From assembly GCA_036250225.1 (NCBI GenBank), contig JAPZLL010000055.1, positions 125,697 to 189,696 on the forward strand: DNA of 64,000 nt. Direction: 5' to 3'. The notes below the pieces were generated by a model. That model searched no databases, was not told the DNA's origin, and was given only the letters and a program-made list of their open reading frames with translations. Position numbers and translations under genes: made by a program. This stretch comes from Cercophora sp. LCS_1. Its lineage: Eukaryota; Ascomycota; Sordariomycetes; Sordariales; Lasiosphaeriaceae. Below are positions 20,261 through 32,300 of the stretch, in pieces; the first letter of the stretch is position 1, and the number at the start of each line of letters is the position of its first letter.

Positions 20261-21841
20261 ATGTCGCAGTCACCCCTAACTTCACCGAACCCCAGCTCAA
20301 CGGGATCCCCACCATCCTCCCCCTCTTTGCAGCCTCCCGGAAGCGAGCCGGGGAGCTCTAGGAACCTCATCCTTTGCTTCGACGGCACCGGCAACGCCTT
20401 CAGCGGTTCCAATGGCGACACAAATGTTGTGAAGCTGCTCCATAAGCTCGAGCGAAACGACCCTCGCCAGTTCCACTACTACCAGACGGGTATTGGCACT
20501 TACGATGTGAGCTCGGCGACCGTCGACAAGGCGCCGATCGCCTCCTTCCGGGCCAAAATCGCACAGACCTTGGACATGGGCTTCGGCACCGGTTTTGATG
20601 CTCACGTCATGGCCGGCTACCGATTTCTGATGCGATACTACGAGTCAGGCGATAAGATCTACATGTTCGGGTTCAGTCGCGGCGCCTTCACGGCCAAATT
20701 CCTCGCGCGCATGATCCACACCGTCGGACTCTTGTGCAAGGGCAACGAAGAGATGGTGCCCTTTGCCTACCGTCTGTACCAGCGTTACCTCGCCGGTCAG
20801 ATTCAGCAGTTCGACAGCCAGGGCGGTGATCGCAGCGGCACCATCTACGATCCAACTCACGACCCTGTGGCGCACGGCGGCGCAAACGACGAGATCACTA
20901 TGTTCAGCAACACGTTCTGCCGCAAGGAGCAGGTGGTCAACAGCGAGACCGGAAAGGCCGAGGAGGACAACATCAAAGTGTTCTTCCTCGGCATGTGGGA
21001 CTGCGTCAACTCGGTGGCTGTGCTGGACAGGGTAGCGCCACGACCGACCGCCATCATCGGCACTGCTAAGTACGTACGCCACGCCGTCGCGGTGGATGAG
21101 CGCCGTGTCAAGTTCAAGCCCGCACTGCTCGCACAGGACATTCGAGCCTCGGCCAAGAACCCACACGTCGAGGAGGAGGACATCAAGGAGGTCTGGTTCC
21201 CCGGATGCCACGGTGACGTCGGCGGGGGCTGGTCTCCGAGTTCCGGCCCCACCAATGAGGCAAAGGACATTGACTCCGGCCCGTTGCAGATGAGCGATAT
21301 CCCACTCGCGTGGATGATAAACGAGCTTGAGCAGTTGCAGACGGGCATCGTGTGGCGCAAGGCGCTTGTCGACAAGTTCTGGGCGCGACTGCACAAACAC
21401 AAGCATCAGGCCCTTCAGGGCGCCATGCACGACTCGTTGCGATTTGGCTGTGGCACGAAGGCACCCAAGGTGATCGGCTGGAATATTCTCGGTGTGAAGC
21501 CCTTCTTCTCCCCAGAAATATTGTGATGATTAACTCTTTCTCCTCCTACAGAATGGTTCCCCTTCATCAAGCGCTGGGAGCTCAACGGAAGAGATTGGGA
21601 GTTGGTGGGCCCGTTACCCCTGAACGGGGGGAGTCCACGCGATATCCCGGCTGACGCCACACTGCACGAATCACTGATCTGGAGGCTTCGAAACGACTCC
21701 TCCTACCAGCCGCAAAACAATCATGGCGGCGACTCTTCCCCCTGCCTGGGCCGGGAAACCGAGTTTGAGGATCTGCAGAAAGATACGTGGCGCGGTCACA
21801 ACATATATAAGTTAAAGGCGCGCGGAAAGAACACGCTGTAA
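20261..21841 (+). CDS. DUF2235 alpha/beta hydrolase (Tle1-like phospholipase fold)
   Basis: A 506-aa protein from two exons, 20261-21491 and 21552-21841 (intron GTGTGA...CTACAG). Splicing restores NILEWFPFIKRWEL across the junction, typical of the family. DUF2235 proteins share an alpha/beta-hydrolase catalytic domain with bacterial type VI lipase effectors of the Tle1 kind. Visible signatures are LILCFDGTGN (36-45), the nucleophile elbow GFSRGA (137-142, Ser139), an Asp-containing GMWDCVNSV (244-252) and VWFPGCHGDVGGGW (311-324) with the likely catalytic His. Residues 1-33 are Ser/Pro-rich. No signal peptide or membrane span, so cytosolic. Substrate unknown in fungi. It is flanked by tRNA genes on both sides and shows no disabling change. 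Confidence 0.87.
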
Positions 21842-22640
21842 AAGGTTACCAGGATGTTTGGCGAGGAAGTGCAAGGATAAGGGGGGGGAGGTAATAATTT
21901 GTTTCAGTATACGCAGGACTAGAACGAAAGAGCAGTTTTGTGTTTCCAGACTCGCCTCCTAGTACGTCACAGTACCGGCCTAGTTTCAACTTCCAAAGAA
22001 GCGAGGACTCGCCTCAACAGATAAGTATTTGTCTTTTTTTTTTTTTAAATTGAGTTCCTCCTGAACCGGGAGTCTCAACCCTGATCGTTTCCCGAAGCTA
22101 GAGAAAAGTGATCCCCAATGGTACGGCCCCCTCAACAGCCCCAGTATATCATACCCTATCAAATCCTGTTGATCTTTGAACTGGAAAAGAGAAGAATATT
22201 TTAAGCTGCTTTACTTGCCCGGCAGATCCCCGATCTATTCTCTTTTTTATCCACCATCCAAGATGCATGTCTTGCATCAATCACACCTTAGTCGTGTGGC
22301 TGCATGGTCACTTCCGCACACGCCTCATGGCACTAGGTATGACCTATAACAGTTGGGTTGGGAATTCGTGTGACAACTATGACAATTTCTCAACCGGCGT
22401 CATGTTCCCCTGATCCATCTAACCTCACTCATTCAAACATTGAAGGTAACAAACACATGTGCACTACAACCCAATCAGCGCCTGGCGATATACCTTTGGC
22501 CTTCTCTACTAGTCGGCGTGTGGTGGCATTGGATGGTGTCAAAACATCTCGTCTGGAGGGTCTCAGGGTCAGGTTGGCATCATCATTCCTGTGCTCATGA
22601 GGCCTGCATTGGGATGGATTGTCATCAAATTCACCAGATT
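21842..22640. other. intergenic, no gene seen
   Basis: 799 bases between the DUF2235 gene and tRNA-Thr. It contains a G8 run (about 21881-21888) and a T13 run (about 22034-22046). No exon recognised. Confidence 0.4.
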
Positions 22641-22727
22641 GCCCGTTTAGCTCAGCTGGTAGAGCGCAGCACTCGTATCTTATCATGTGCGATGCTGAGG
22701 TCGCTTGTTCGATCCAGGCAGGGGGCA
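22641..22727 (+). tRNA. tRNA-Thr (CGT) with a 14-base intron
   Basis: Cloverleaf: acceptor GCCCGTT with AGGGGGC, D arm GCTC-AGCTGGTA-GAGC, anticodon stem CAGCA/TGCTG, and T arm GCTTG-TTCGATC-CAGGC. The anticodon loop CTCGTA is followed by an extra TCTTATCATGTGCG, which fits an intron after position 37, the canonical eukaryotic site. Anticodon CGT decodes ACG threonine. The acceptor stem has one G-G mismatch at the fifth pair, so the copy may be weakly functional or contain an error. Confidence 0.8.
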
Positions 22728-23371
22728 AACCATTTTGATTTTTGCATCTTGGCAGTGAGCCAAGTGGAGTCATCTTGAACTCTTCCCAACGCGGAGACCA
22801 GCCCCTAATGCATTGTTTGTTTACTTTGACCCTTCGATAGGGAGGGAGGAAGGGGATCTCTCTCGGCTCAACAAACCTTCTCGCTTTTACCTTTTAGTGT
22901 GCCAGACCACCGGCTTCTAGAACGTTGAGAAATGAAACGGCTGATTCGTATGCGACTCGTTCTTTCGCCAAAAAGTGTTTCCCTTGTGGAGTCTCGACAT
23001 CGAGTTTTCCAGGTTCCCGCATCCCTTATGGTGCGGCGCACCACATGACGGGATCGCTTCCCCCTTTTTGATGACGTAGCCGCCCATCGGCGGCAGCAAC
23101 CCAATCCTCTCAAACCAAGAGGAGAACCCCGAGTACTCTCGCTGCCATCAACCTTGGGCTGCAATTCTGGCATTGTGAGTGCAACCTTACCCCGCAAACG
23201 TACCATCGTATCTCCAGAAAACGGCTAACGGTTGCTTTTGTCACGGGGGCGAGGTGGATAAGGTGCAGCGAAGCTTTCGGCTGCTGGGGTTCCAAGTTCC
23301 AACCCCACACCCCGCAATTTTCATGACGCACCGGCAACTAAAATCTTGCAAACATCACACGAGAAAGTGAG
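22728..23371. other. intergenic, upstream of the zinc-finger regulator
   Basis: 644 bases. It probably holds the promoter and 5' UTR of the transcription factor. No TATA box in a convincing place, and no exon seen. Confidence 0.35.
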
Positions 23372-25915
23372 ATGCCGCCATGGACTGTGGTCGCCATGGC
23401 TGACGCCCAAGGACTCCACCGATGCCCGATCTGCTTCAAAGGCTACAAGCGCCGGGAGCATCTTCAGCGACACCGGGCATCACACAACTCGGAGCGGCCG
23501 CACAGGTGCATTCTCTGCAGCGCGTCATTTCAGCGAACCGACGTCCTCAAACGCCACCTGCAAACATGTGACGGCACGTCGAGCCAGTTCTCGGGTCGTC
23601 GCCGCTCCTGCGATCGCTGCGTCCGCCAGAAGAAGGGGTGCAACTCGCTCCAGCCGTGCCAAAACTGCGAGAAGCGCGCCGTCTCATGCCAATACTCAAA
23701 TCTCAGCGGCCAAAGCCAAACGCCGGCGGCAAGCCCCGCCCCCGCTCTCGCTCCGGGCCCCGCCCCCAGCGATGCCATTATCAAACCCCCCACCCACCCT
23801 TACCCCTTTGAAGACGTCCCATTTCACGAACTGGATGTTGTCGTTCACGACGCCGTCTCTCAGTATCCTCTCATCGACGATCAGAGTGTATCAGGTGTGT
23901 CCGGTGTGTCCGGCGACCCCTGGTTCGGCCTCGACTTTACTCCGGACCCCGAGCTCCCCGTCCAGGATCGGCAAGACACAACCTCGACAGCGTCCGAGTC
24001 ACGGGGCTACTCTTTTAACTTTCTCTACGACTTCACGAGTAGAACGGGGCTGGTTTCCTCGTTTGAGTGTGCGACGTTGGAGCAGAGACAGCAAATTGTC
24101 GCCAACTTTGATCATGCATACCTCCAGCATCAACAGCTCGAACCTCTAGTGCCGGTACCACCCGTCTTTCCAACAGGTAGCAGCATCTCACCGCCATCCG
24201 GCTTTGCCGGGGCTGCTAGCATCGTGCCCGGCCATGGCCCGGTGCCGTGGTCGTGTTGGCTTCAGAATCCCATTATCATCAAACTCCAACGGATTGTCCT
24301 CCTCGTCAAAGACGTCGTCACTGTCAAACCGAAAAACAGCATTGTCACACTAACTTGGTCACCCGAGTTGGAACAGAAATGCATCGAGTTCTTTACGCCG
24401 TATCGATTTGCCAAGTTCATCGAGCTGTACTGGTCGGTGTGGAATCCGAATGTCAACATTGTGCATCGGCCGTCTTTTGACCAGGCAAACTCCAAGTCTA
24501 TTCTCCTCGCAGCCATGGCGCTTATTGGTAAGTCATTCTTTTTGAGCCCCCTTTTCGCACACCCCTTTTTCGGTTCTGGCAAGCCGCTCCCATACAAAGC
24601 CTCGGCCCGCAAACGCCGGTCTCTGCGTGGCTATAGAACACCGCGGCCACCATGCTGACTGCCCCAGGCGCTTGTGTCTCGCCAGACCCGCAAGACAATG
24701 AGGACGCTCGGATTTGGTTCAACTGCGTTGAGGAGATGGTCTTCACAGATGACGATTTCTGCAGCGATGTCGAGCTGACAGGAGAGACCTCCCCTCAGAG
24801 CGTCCTCTCCAGTTGGCGCAAGCTCCAGGCGCTTCAAGCTTCGTACATAGTGTGCCTGGCCCAGAACTGGGAGGGGACCGATGCCAGCAAGCGACGGATA
24901 CGACGCCATCGCTTTGGCACCGTGGTTTCAGTGGGTCTCCTATGTGTCCATAAGGGGATTTCAGTGTTGACAATGACCAGGTGGCAAGGGACATTGGGAT
25001 AGAGAATGCAAGGCATCTCGACTACAGCCTTCAGTCCAAACATGATTTCGTATGGAGTGAGTATGTCGTCAGAGAAGAGCTGATACGGTGAGTTCCCTAA
25101 GCCGATGCCGCTAAGGTCCAAACTGACAAATTCAGAACATTCTTATGGATCTTCTTACTCGACACCGCCTTTGTCATCTTCAACAATCTCCCACACAGGA
25201 TGGTCATCAAGGAAATGCGGATGCATTTAGCAAGCCCGGAGGCCTGCTTCCAAGCACTGACGGCAGAAGAATGCATCCAGCAACTTCACAGCAGCATGTC
25301 GCCTACCAGTCCCTTATTTGGCACCACACTACGAGACGCGATTGAAAACATGTGCATGAATGAGCTGGCCGTGGAGGAACAACGAGAATTGTCACAGTTG
25401 GGTCCGCTCAACTTGTTCGCGATTGTCTCTGGTAAGATCTCTATCCCATTGACGCGTTCCTGGCTGACTGTGCAGCTTTCCACGCCATGATATTCCAACA
25501 CCAAAATTCGTTTGGAGTCGACGGCCAACTCGTTCCAATCAGACGGGGCCTGAGAAACTGGATTGGAGTCTGGGAATGGTACTTTGATTCGTGGGCGGCA
25601 TCCTTTCCCTACGGCACTGGCGGGGAGGCGTGCCTGCCCCCCAAGACGCTGTGGAAGCGAGTGGGCTTCATTCGATTCTCTCCAGAATACTGGCTTCTTG
25701 GCACCCTCCTCACCGACCGCATTGCTGCGCCGTCCGCCAGCGCAGGGTTGTCCCAGGACAAAGCGTCATTAAGCCGAGCGGCAACCAACAGCATGACAGT
25801 AGGCGGCCGAGGGCCAGGGCGATCAATCGAGCCCATCCTAGACAAGTATGATCAGACGAGCATGCGCCAAGTCAACGACTTGATCACAAATTTCCAAAAG
25901 TTCAACGTGGATTGA
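23372..25915 (+). CDS. C2H2 + Zn2Cys6 dual zinc-finger transcription factor
   Basis: A 753-aa nuclear regulator from five exons: 23372-24527, 24668-24930, 24981-25087, 25136-25431 and 25476-25915. All junctions keep the frame and all introns are GT..AG. Domains in order: two Cys2-His2/Cys fingers (C18,C21,H34,H38 and C46,C49,H62,C66), then a Zn2Cys6 binuclear cluster (C80,C83,C90,C96,C99,C106), a Pro/Ala-rich linker, and a fungal-specific transcription factor domain. The last is recognised by NIVHRPSFD (just before the first intron) and SYIVCLAQNWEGTDASKRR. The ATG at 23372 gives eight residues more than the second ATG at 23396. Such dual-finger factors often control local metabolic genes. 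A P450 on the same strand starts 542 bases downstream, so control of that gene is a reasonable hypothesis only. Confidence 0.88.
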
Positions 25916-26457
25916 CGGACGAGTCAGTTGCGGCGTCCTGCCGTGGCTCCGGGATCGCGGGGTGCGACCTCCTAATGGGGTCTCCGGGATTAAGGCGCGG
26001 GGACCAACAAAGCGAGGGCGCCGACGGCATCAGCTGAGAAATTGGAGAGCGGGATTCCCAGGCTGCTTCGAAACTTGCGTGTTTTGGTTTGCTGGGTGTC
26101 TCCCCACAACCCATGATACCTCGACGCTTCCGGCCCCGCATTCCCACATCAACTCCGCGCCGAGCGTCCCCGCAGCCAGCCCTCCCGCCCCCGCGTCCGA
26201 TCTTGTGCGCAGCGCCGGCCTTGTGCCCCTCCCACATCGACTCCGAAGCAAGGGTTTTGCAATAGCCACAAGGCCGAGGACAACCCCAACGCCAGCGAAA
26301 CACGGCAAATCAGCGTTGATGCGTTTTTCCTACTTTATCCCTCTGCTCGCGCCCTCTCTCGACCCGACCGATTCGACCATCAGCCCATTCATTCATTCGC
26401 GCCCCTGCCCGTCGTCCAATTTGCCTTCTTGTCTCGGTTACTTGTGGGGTCCCTCAG
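25916..26457. other. intergenic, promoter of the P450 gene
   Basis: 542 bases, pyrimidine-rich and without a TATA box near the start. The CTCTCTCGACCC-type stretch (26350-26370) resembles the CT-rich leaders of strongly expressed fungal genes. No gene seen. Confidence 0.35.
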
Positions 26458-28154
26458 ATGGCGGTTCTCGTCACATACCTGCCCTTCGTGGTGGCAGCGG
26501 CCATCTTCATCCGTCTTCTCATGACGGGAAGACGGCCCAAGAACTACCCGCCAGGCCCACCCACGCTCCCCATCATTGGCAACCTTCACCAGGTACGTGC
26601 ACTGCCACTACCCACCCGCCCTTCGCTACGGCGCATCACTAACACGCCCTGTCTTAGATGCCCACGCGTGATGCCCATCTCCAGTTTGAGAAGTGGGCGC
26701 GCGAGTATGGCCCGGTCTACAGCTTGATCCTCGGCACCAAGACCATGGTCGTGCTATCGAGCGACCAGGCAGTCAAGGACCTTCTCGATAAGAAGAGCAA
26801 CATGTACTCCCACCGTCAGGAGATGTATATCGGACAGACTCTGTGCAGTGGCGACCTCCGCATTCTCATGATGGGCTACGGCCCCAGGTGGCGCTCGTGC
26901 CGCAAGCTGGTGCATGCCCTGCTCAACATCTCGGCCGCCAAGTCCTACGTCCCGTACCAGATGCTCGAGAACAAGCAGATGATGTACGAGATGATCACGC
27001 AGCCCGAGCGCTTCCTGTACAACATCCGTCGCTACTCCAACGCCCTGACCACTACCATGGTCTTTGGCTGGCGCTCCGACACGTATGACGACCCTAAGAT
27101 GATGCAGCTGTTCGATGGCTTCAGCGAGTTTGCCGACCTCAACCAGACCGGTATTGCTGCTCTTGTCGACTTCTTCCCCCTGCTGCGCAAGCTTCCCGAG
27201 TTCCTGTTGCCCGCCGTCCGCAAGGCCCGTGAACTTCACCGCAAGGAGAAGAAGTTGTACCTTGACCACTGGCTCAAGGCCAAGCAGGACACTCTCGACG
27301 GCACCATCACTCGCTGCTTCTCCGAGGAACTCGTTGCTGTCCAGAAGGCTGAGGGTTTCGATGATGCTCAGGCTTCGTACATCACTGGCACCCTTCTCGA
27401 GGCCGGCTCCGACACCACCTCCAGCACTCTCTACGCTTTCGTCCAGGCCATGCTTCTCTACCCCGAGGTCCAGCGCAAGGCCAAGGAGGAGGTTGACCGC
27501 CACGTCGGCCCCGACCGTCTGCCCACCATGGACGACTGGGAGAATCTGCACTACATCCGCTGCATCATGAAGGAGTCGCTCCGCTGGATGCCCACCACCA
27601 TCATGGGCGCTGTCCCCCACGCTGTCACCAACGACGACTACTACAACGGCTACCTCATCCCCAAGAACGCTGGTGTTGTCAACAACGTCTGGTCCATCCA
27701 CATGGACGAGAAGCGCTTCCCTGAGCCCCGCAAGTTTGTGCCCGAGCGCTACAAGGATGACTTCCAGTCCCTCGGTGACGCCGCTGCCAACCCCGATGCT
27801 TCCAAGCGTGACCAGTTCACCTTTGGTGCTGGCCGTCGCATCTGCCCTGGTATGCACGTCGCTGAGCGCAGCTTGTTCCTCGGTATTTCTCGTACGATCT
27901 GGGGCTTCGACATTGCGCCGGCCAAGGACGCCCAGGGCAAGGACATCATCCCCGACCAGGAGAAGCTCACCCAGGGCTTCGTGTGCATGCCCGAGGAGTT
28001 CCCTGCCAGCATCACCCCCCGCGATGAGAAGCGCAAGCAGATGATTATTGACGAATGGAAGGCGGCCGAGACCGAGTGCCTTGACCCCGTCACCAAGCAG
28101 TGGAAGTCGTCTCCTCTTGGCGTCGCCGTCGGTCGCACTCGCGGCAAGGCGTGA
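26458..28154 (+). CDS. cytochrome P450 monooxygenase
   Basis: A 543-aa microsomal P450 from two exons, 26458-26592 and 26658-28154 (intron GTACGT...CTTAG). An N-terminal membrane anchor (about residues 2-21) precedes the Pro-rich hinge NYPPGPPTLPIIG. Oxygen-binding I helix AGSDTT lies at 284-289, KESLR (ExxR) at 340-344, a PERY element near 397-400, and the haem loop FGAGRRICPG at 424-433 with Cys431 as thiolate ligand. All catalytic residues are intact. The sequence resembles the large fungal group often labelled O-methylsterigmatocystin oxidoreductase-like, but the substrate cannot be inferred. Codon use is strongly biased to C-ending codons, unlike most neighbours, suggesting high expression. 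That bias also creates the 367-codon antisense open frame at 26754-27857. Confidence 0.93.
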
Positions 28155-29302
28155 ATGTAATGATAAGGGCCTTTATGGGATCAGGTTGGAATCGGAGTTT
28201 GAGCGGCCATTGTATTTTTGGGCATGTAGCATGGATAGGAACATGAGTAAAGATTGATGATTCATCTGTGTTTTCGTCGTAATCGTGATGTTGAGACTTC
28301 CTGCTTTCCTGACAGTGCGTTTCCGTCCCGCGCCGCGATCGCACTGTGACAGGGATGCCGCGCGCGGCCCGCCTTCTGGAAGACGCTTCGAGAACTTGGA
28401 CGCGATCCACTTTCCATCTTCCTCATCCCACAACCACCGCAGCAAACGGGTGACGACAATCCACCTCGCGCTGTCGTCGCAAGGGAGCGCACTATCCCCT
28501 ACGCAATGCATTTCTCGTGTCACCCATTTTCCAGTTGGCTCCATGTTCCCTCTCTCATCACGCGTCAGCTCAACTGGCTACCGGAGGCATCACAGCAAAC
28601 CCTAACCCTGTCTCAGAAGATGACGAGGTGCCACTGCTCCACCAAATGGCCGATTCAACATCTCTAGTTCCATGCTGCTGGATGGCATCCCTGTCGCCTG
28701 GTCAAAGACCAAATGACACTACTGTAGGCGACTTATACCAATGCCGCAAGATCTTTTCGACAGCATGCGAACAACTCGAATCTTGTCGCCGGGCCTAACC
28801 GCTCTACGGACGCCATCACCTCTCACCCGCCGAGTTTGGGGCGGTCGGGTTACAGAACGCACCTCAACACAAAATAAGGTACTCCGGACCCCTAAGTCAA
28901 CGCAACATTCCACAAGAACACGCGCCTGTCGGGTATTTGATTATCTTCTCGTCGTCAAAGTGGACTGATTGTATCCCGCTCGTTTCTGCTCGTTTCCTCC
29001 CCTATGAATGATAGATCAATCAGCACCGTCACAGTGCGCTGGAGAGGACACAACTGCGTCAGCCCCATTTTCTTCGTCGCTCCGCTTGGCAACTCAGCTA
29101 TCCGGGCAAGGCTCTGAGGCAACCCGTTTACCCCGCCGTTGAGCTTCCATGCGTCTTTTCCCCTCATCGACATCCTCGCTGCGCATTGAATCTTCTCGCC
29201 ACGTCTCACGTGTTCGTACCCTTCGTGGAAGACCGTGTGTGGAAGAACGAATCAAGGCGATATATCTCACAGCCCAACCCAGCAAACCCTCTTACGTCCA
29301 CC
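28155..29302. other. intergenic, no gene seen
   Basis: 1.15 kb between the P450 stop and the ATG of the long disrupted gene. It contains only short open frames with no domain-like content. Confidence 0.4.
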
Positions 29303-32300
29303 ATGGCGCTCAACAGTCTCTCCACTTCGCTGGTCGCGGCGACCAACGAGAATTCACTCGCCTTAGCAAGCATGAAGATGGATATCTCGCTGATCAAAGT
29401 CGAGGTTCCCGCAGAATACAAAGCCCTCGATTCAGCTCTGACATCCAAGCGCCGCGACACCGCTGAGCAGGGACCGGCTCACAAGACGGCCCGGAGGCTT
29501 GGAATACTGTTTCAGGACGTTCTCCCATCAACACCTGAGCTTCTGCGAGCCTACGGACGCCGCAGCAGCGAGATCACCGAGAAGATGTCCGTCAATACAG
29601 ACTCAAGTGCCAGCAATGGCATATTTGAAGAATTTCTTGGCGTTGATATCACCTCCATCTGGGCCGCCGCAACGTCGGGTGCCTCGTCAATTGCCGCACA
29701 CCTCCTTGCCTGCCTCCTCGCGAGATCGTGGTCTGCCTCGGAAGCTACATCCATTTGGGTCGAGATTGTCACCGAGAAGAAGCGTCAGATTGAATCCCAG
29801 GCCCGCGAAAGGGTATTCAATACGTCGCTGGAACAACTGCTGATTTGCAACAACTCCTGATTTGCCGCGAAGACATATCCAGGCGTGATCTCGCCGAGTG
29901 GGATGCCGGCGCCAGAGCATGGCTTCAAATTGCCGACGAAGCGCAAACCCGCCGCCAGAAACAACTCATGCTCATCATCAAGAACATTCACCTCCCTGTC
30001 AACACCCAAGGATCCACCTACGATCGGGTGATGGGCGCGTGGACAACGGCCCTTAACGCTATGGAAAGGCTCATTCTCGGACAGCCTCAACGGGTAGCCA
30101 ACGGCGCAGCCCTCGTCGGGATTGCCTCGTGGCACCTCTATCCCGATCTTCTCGTGTTGGGGGAGTCCATGACCTCTGTGAAATTTGCAGACGAGCTGAT
30201 CTCGGAGATGGGGCAGCTCACTGTCGGATTGGAAAATACGGATCCAAACCACCGAGACGGAATTTTCTGGTCGCTGCCTCTCTCCCAGCTTCGCTTTTAC
30301 GGCGACCCAGTCTGGGCAATTTCGCACACTAACGATGCTTTACGCCTCACAATTGCTGAGCTGGAGCTTGTCGTCTTCGGCTCCGCGATTTCCAGCTGGG
30401 GAGGCCATTACCTGGACCCGCTCAAGGTTGCCCGGTTCTTTCAGATCCTGCGAGATAAAGTCGAAAGACAGGAAGCCCAGTCTGCGCGGCCGCCTCACTT
30501 GCTATGGCTCCAACCGCTTTGGAGCGCCGCCACCACCTTGCTTTCTGCTACTACGGGCGACGAGCTGAAAAACGCCCTCGCAACGGTAGCTCTTGGTCGT
30601 CGCAATGGCAAGAACTTCCTCGCCGAGAAGTCATTCCATCCCCCGCCATTCTTTGGTCTCGGAAAAGACTTTGTTTCAAGTCTCTTTATGGGTCCTGGGA
30701 GCGATCTCGATCTCTGGGCGGCGCATCGATTGCGATACCTAGCATCCAAGCTCCGCCTTCTACCAGGACAAGCGATAATTCGAAAGCGCCTTGGGCAAAC
30801 TGCGTCTTTCGAATACGCAACAGCCGTTCCGCATAAAGCATGCCTCTTATCTCGCATTCGACCCAAACATGGGCGATGGCTCCCGCAGCTTCCTTCGAGC
30901 TGGGGCACTCACAGTGCATTCTTCCAGTAGGGACTCTGTCCCTGTATCGCATCCGGCTCAACCTGTAGGCAGCTATGCCACGAAGTGTATGAAGACGTGC
31001 AACAGCAAGAGAGTAGACAGCTCTGTCCTGGGTGCAGCCGCTATGCGGGACAGGAGCTAGATTTTGCGGTGGATCCGACCAGTCACTTACGGATGAGGTG
31101 CCCAAACATCCCGGTCAAGGAGTTCATTACCCGATTCGATACTGATTTGTTCCGAACCGTCGTCACACCGAGTCTTGGCTCGGCCTTTGACGTTGGAGTC
31201 TCCACCCTGATGGCTGAACCGTCGCAAAACGCCTCTTTCTTCATTCAAAGAGACAATAAGTATGGGGAGCTCTGTTCATGTTACGATTCTGAAATCTCGA
31301 TTCAGACCTTTGCAGCGATTGCCGGACATCCTGACGGAGTCGCCCTGTTTGTGCGTTTCGACCGCAACTTTCGGCAACTTCGCGGGCATCTTCGCAAGAC
31401 CGTTTCGGAGCTCTCAACTTCCGACCAAGATGGTTCCAAAGACGATGACGGCGTTCCAAACTCCCGGGTTGAGAAGTTCCACGACGAGACAGTGCATGAG
31501 TTCCTCACGAGAATCTCAGTTGATGGCGTTGTGCTACAGTCCACTTTAGACCGTGGGGAAGAGTCCCTCAATGTTGAGCCCTACCTTCAATCCTTGACCG
31601 CGTTCTCTCTCGTACGGGACGTCTACAAGTGTCTTGGTGGAGCAACAGCTTCAATCAGGATCATCGATCGGCCGCTTTACAGCCTCCGCTGGGTGCCCCA
31701 GGTTTCCAGAGACTTTTTGGGCGCATACAGTCTCGACAGGCCCCGTCGTTTCGCATGCATTGCTGCCTTTGAATCTGGTACCTTTGACCTGGACCCCAGC
31801 GGTCTGGCCGAAGTTATCGCCCTATCGACGCGAAACAGTCTGTTTGCGTCTGCGGTCTTGCTCAACGACCCTTTCGACGACGCAGAGAGCCACATCGTTC
31901 GTCACGTGGTGGGGAACGTTGGGAAGACTGGCATGGTCATGATGGTCGCCCCACTAGCGCCCAAGGTACGAGCGATGGACTTGAACAACTGGAGACGGAT
32001 ATCCCACTGTCGTTTTGACAAGAAGAGAGAAGATTGCTTTCAAGCGACTACTCTCCATTTGTCGTTTACCGAGTTCGAGATGCCAATGGACATTGGCCAG
32101 CGAGGCTCCATCGACAGAGACATACACATAAGGGTTGTGGAAACAGTGGTCTCGGTTTACGACAAGGGGGACTGGGTCGCGGACCTCGATATTTTGCTGC
32201 TCTACGAGCCAATCCTTCGAGGAAACGACTACGTCAAGCGTCTAGAACAAACCGGTGAAACCCAATGCAGAGCTGCCCGATGTGAGCACCGAACATGCCA

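Noticed and set aside
20645..21430. 261-codon minus-strand open frame
   Set aside because: Antisense of the DUF2235 catalytic exon; no domain content of its own.
22030..22050. Poly-T and other homopolymer runs as transposon tails
   Set aside because: Runs of 10-13 bases occur several times in the window without target-site duplications or adjacent element sequence.
26754..27857. 367-codon minus-strand open frame
   Set aside because: It is the mirror of the strongly C-biased P450 exon; its Val/Gly/Leu/Ala-rich composition is what reverse-complemented biased codons produce.
29845..29944. A GT..AG intron (GTCGCT...ATCCAG) removing the 17-bp duplication
   Set aside because: The donor GTCGCT is far from the fungal consensus, and splicing would delete the segment before RRDLAEWDAGARAW that looks like part of the family sequence.
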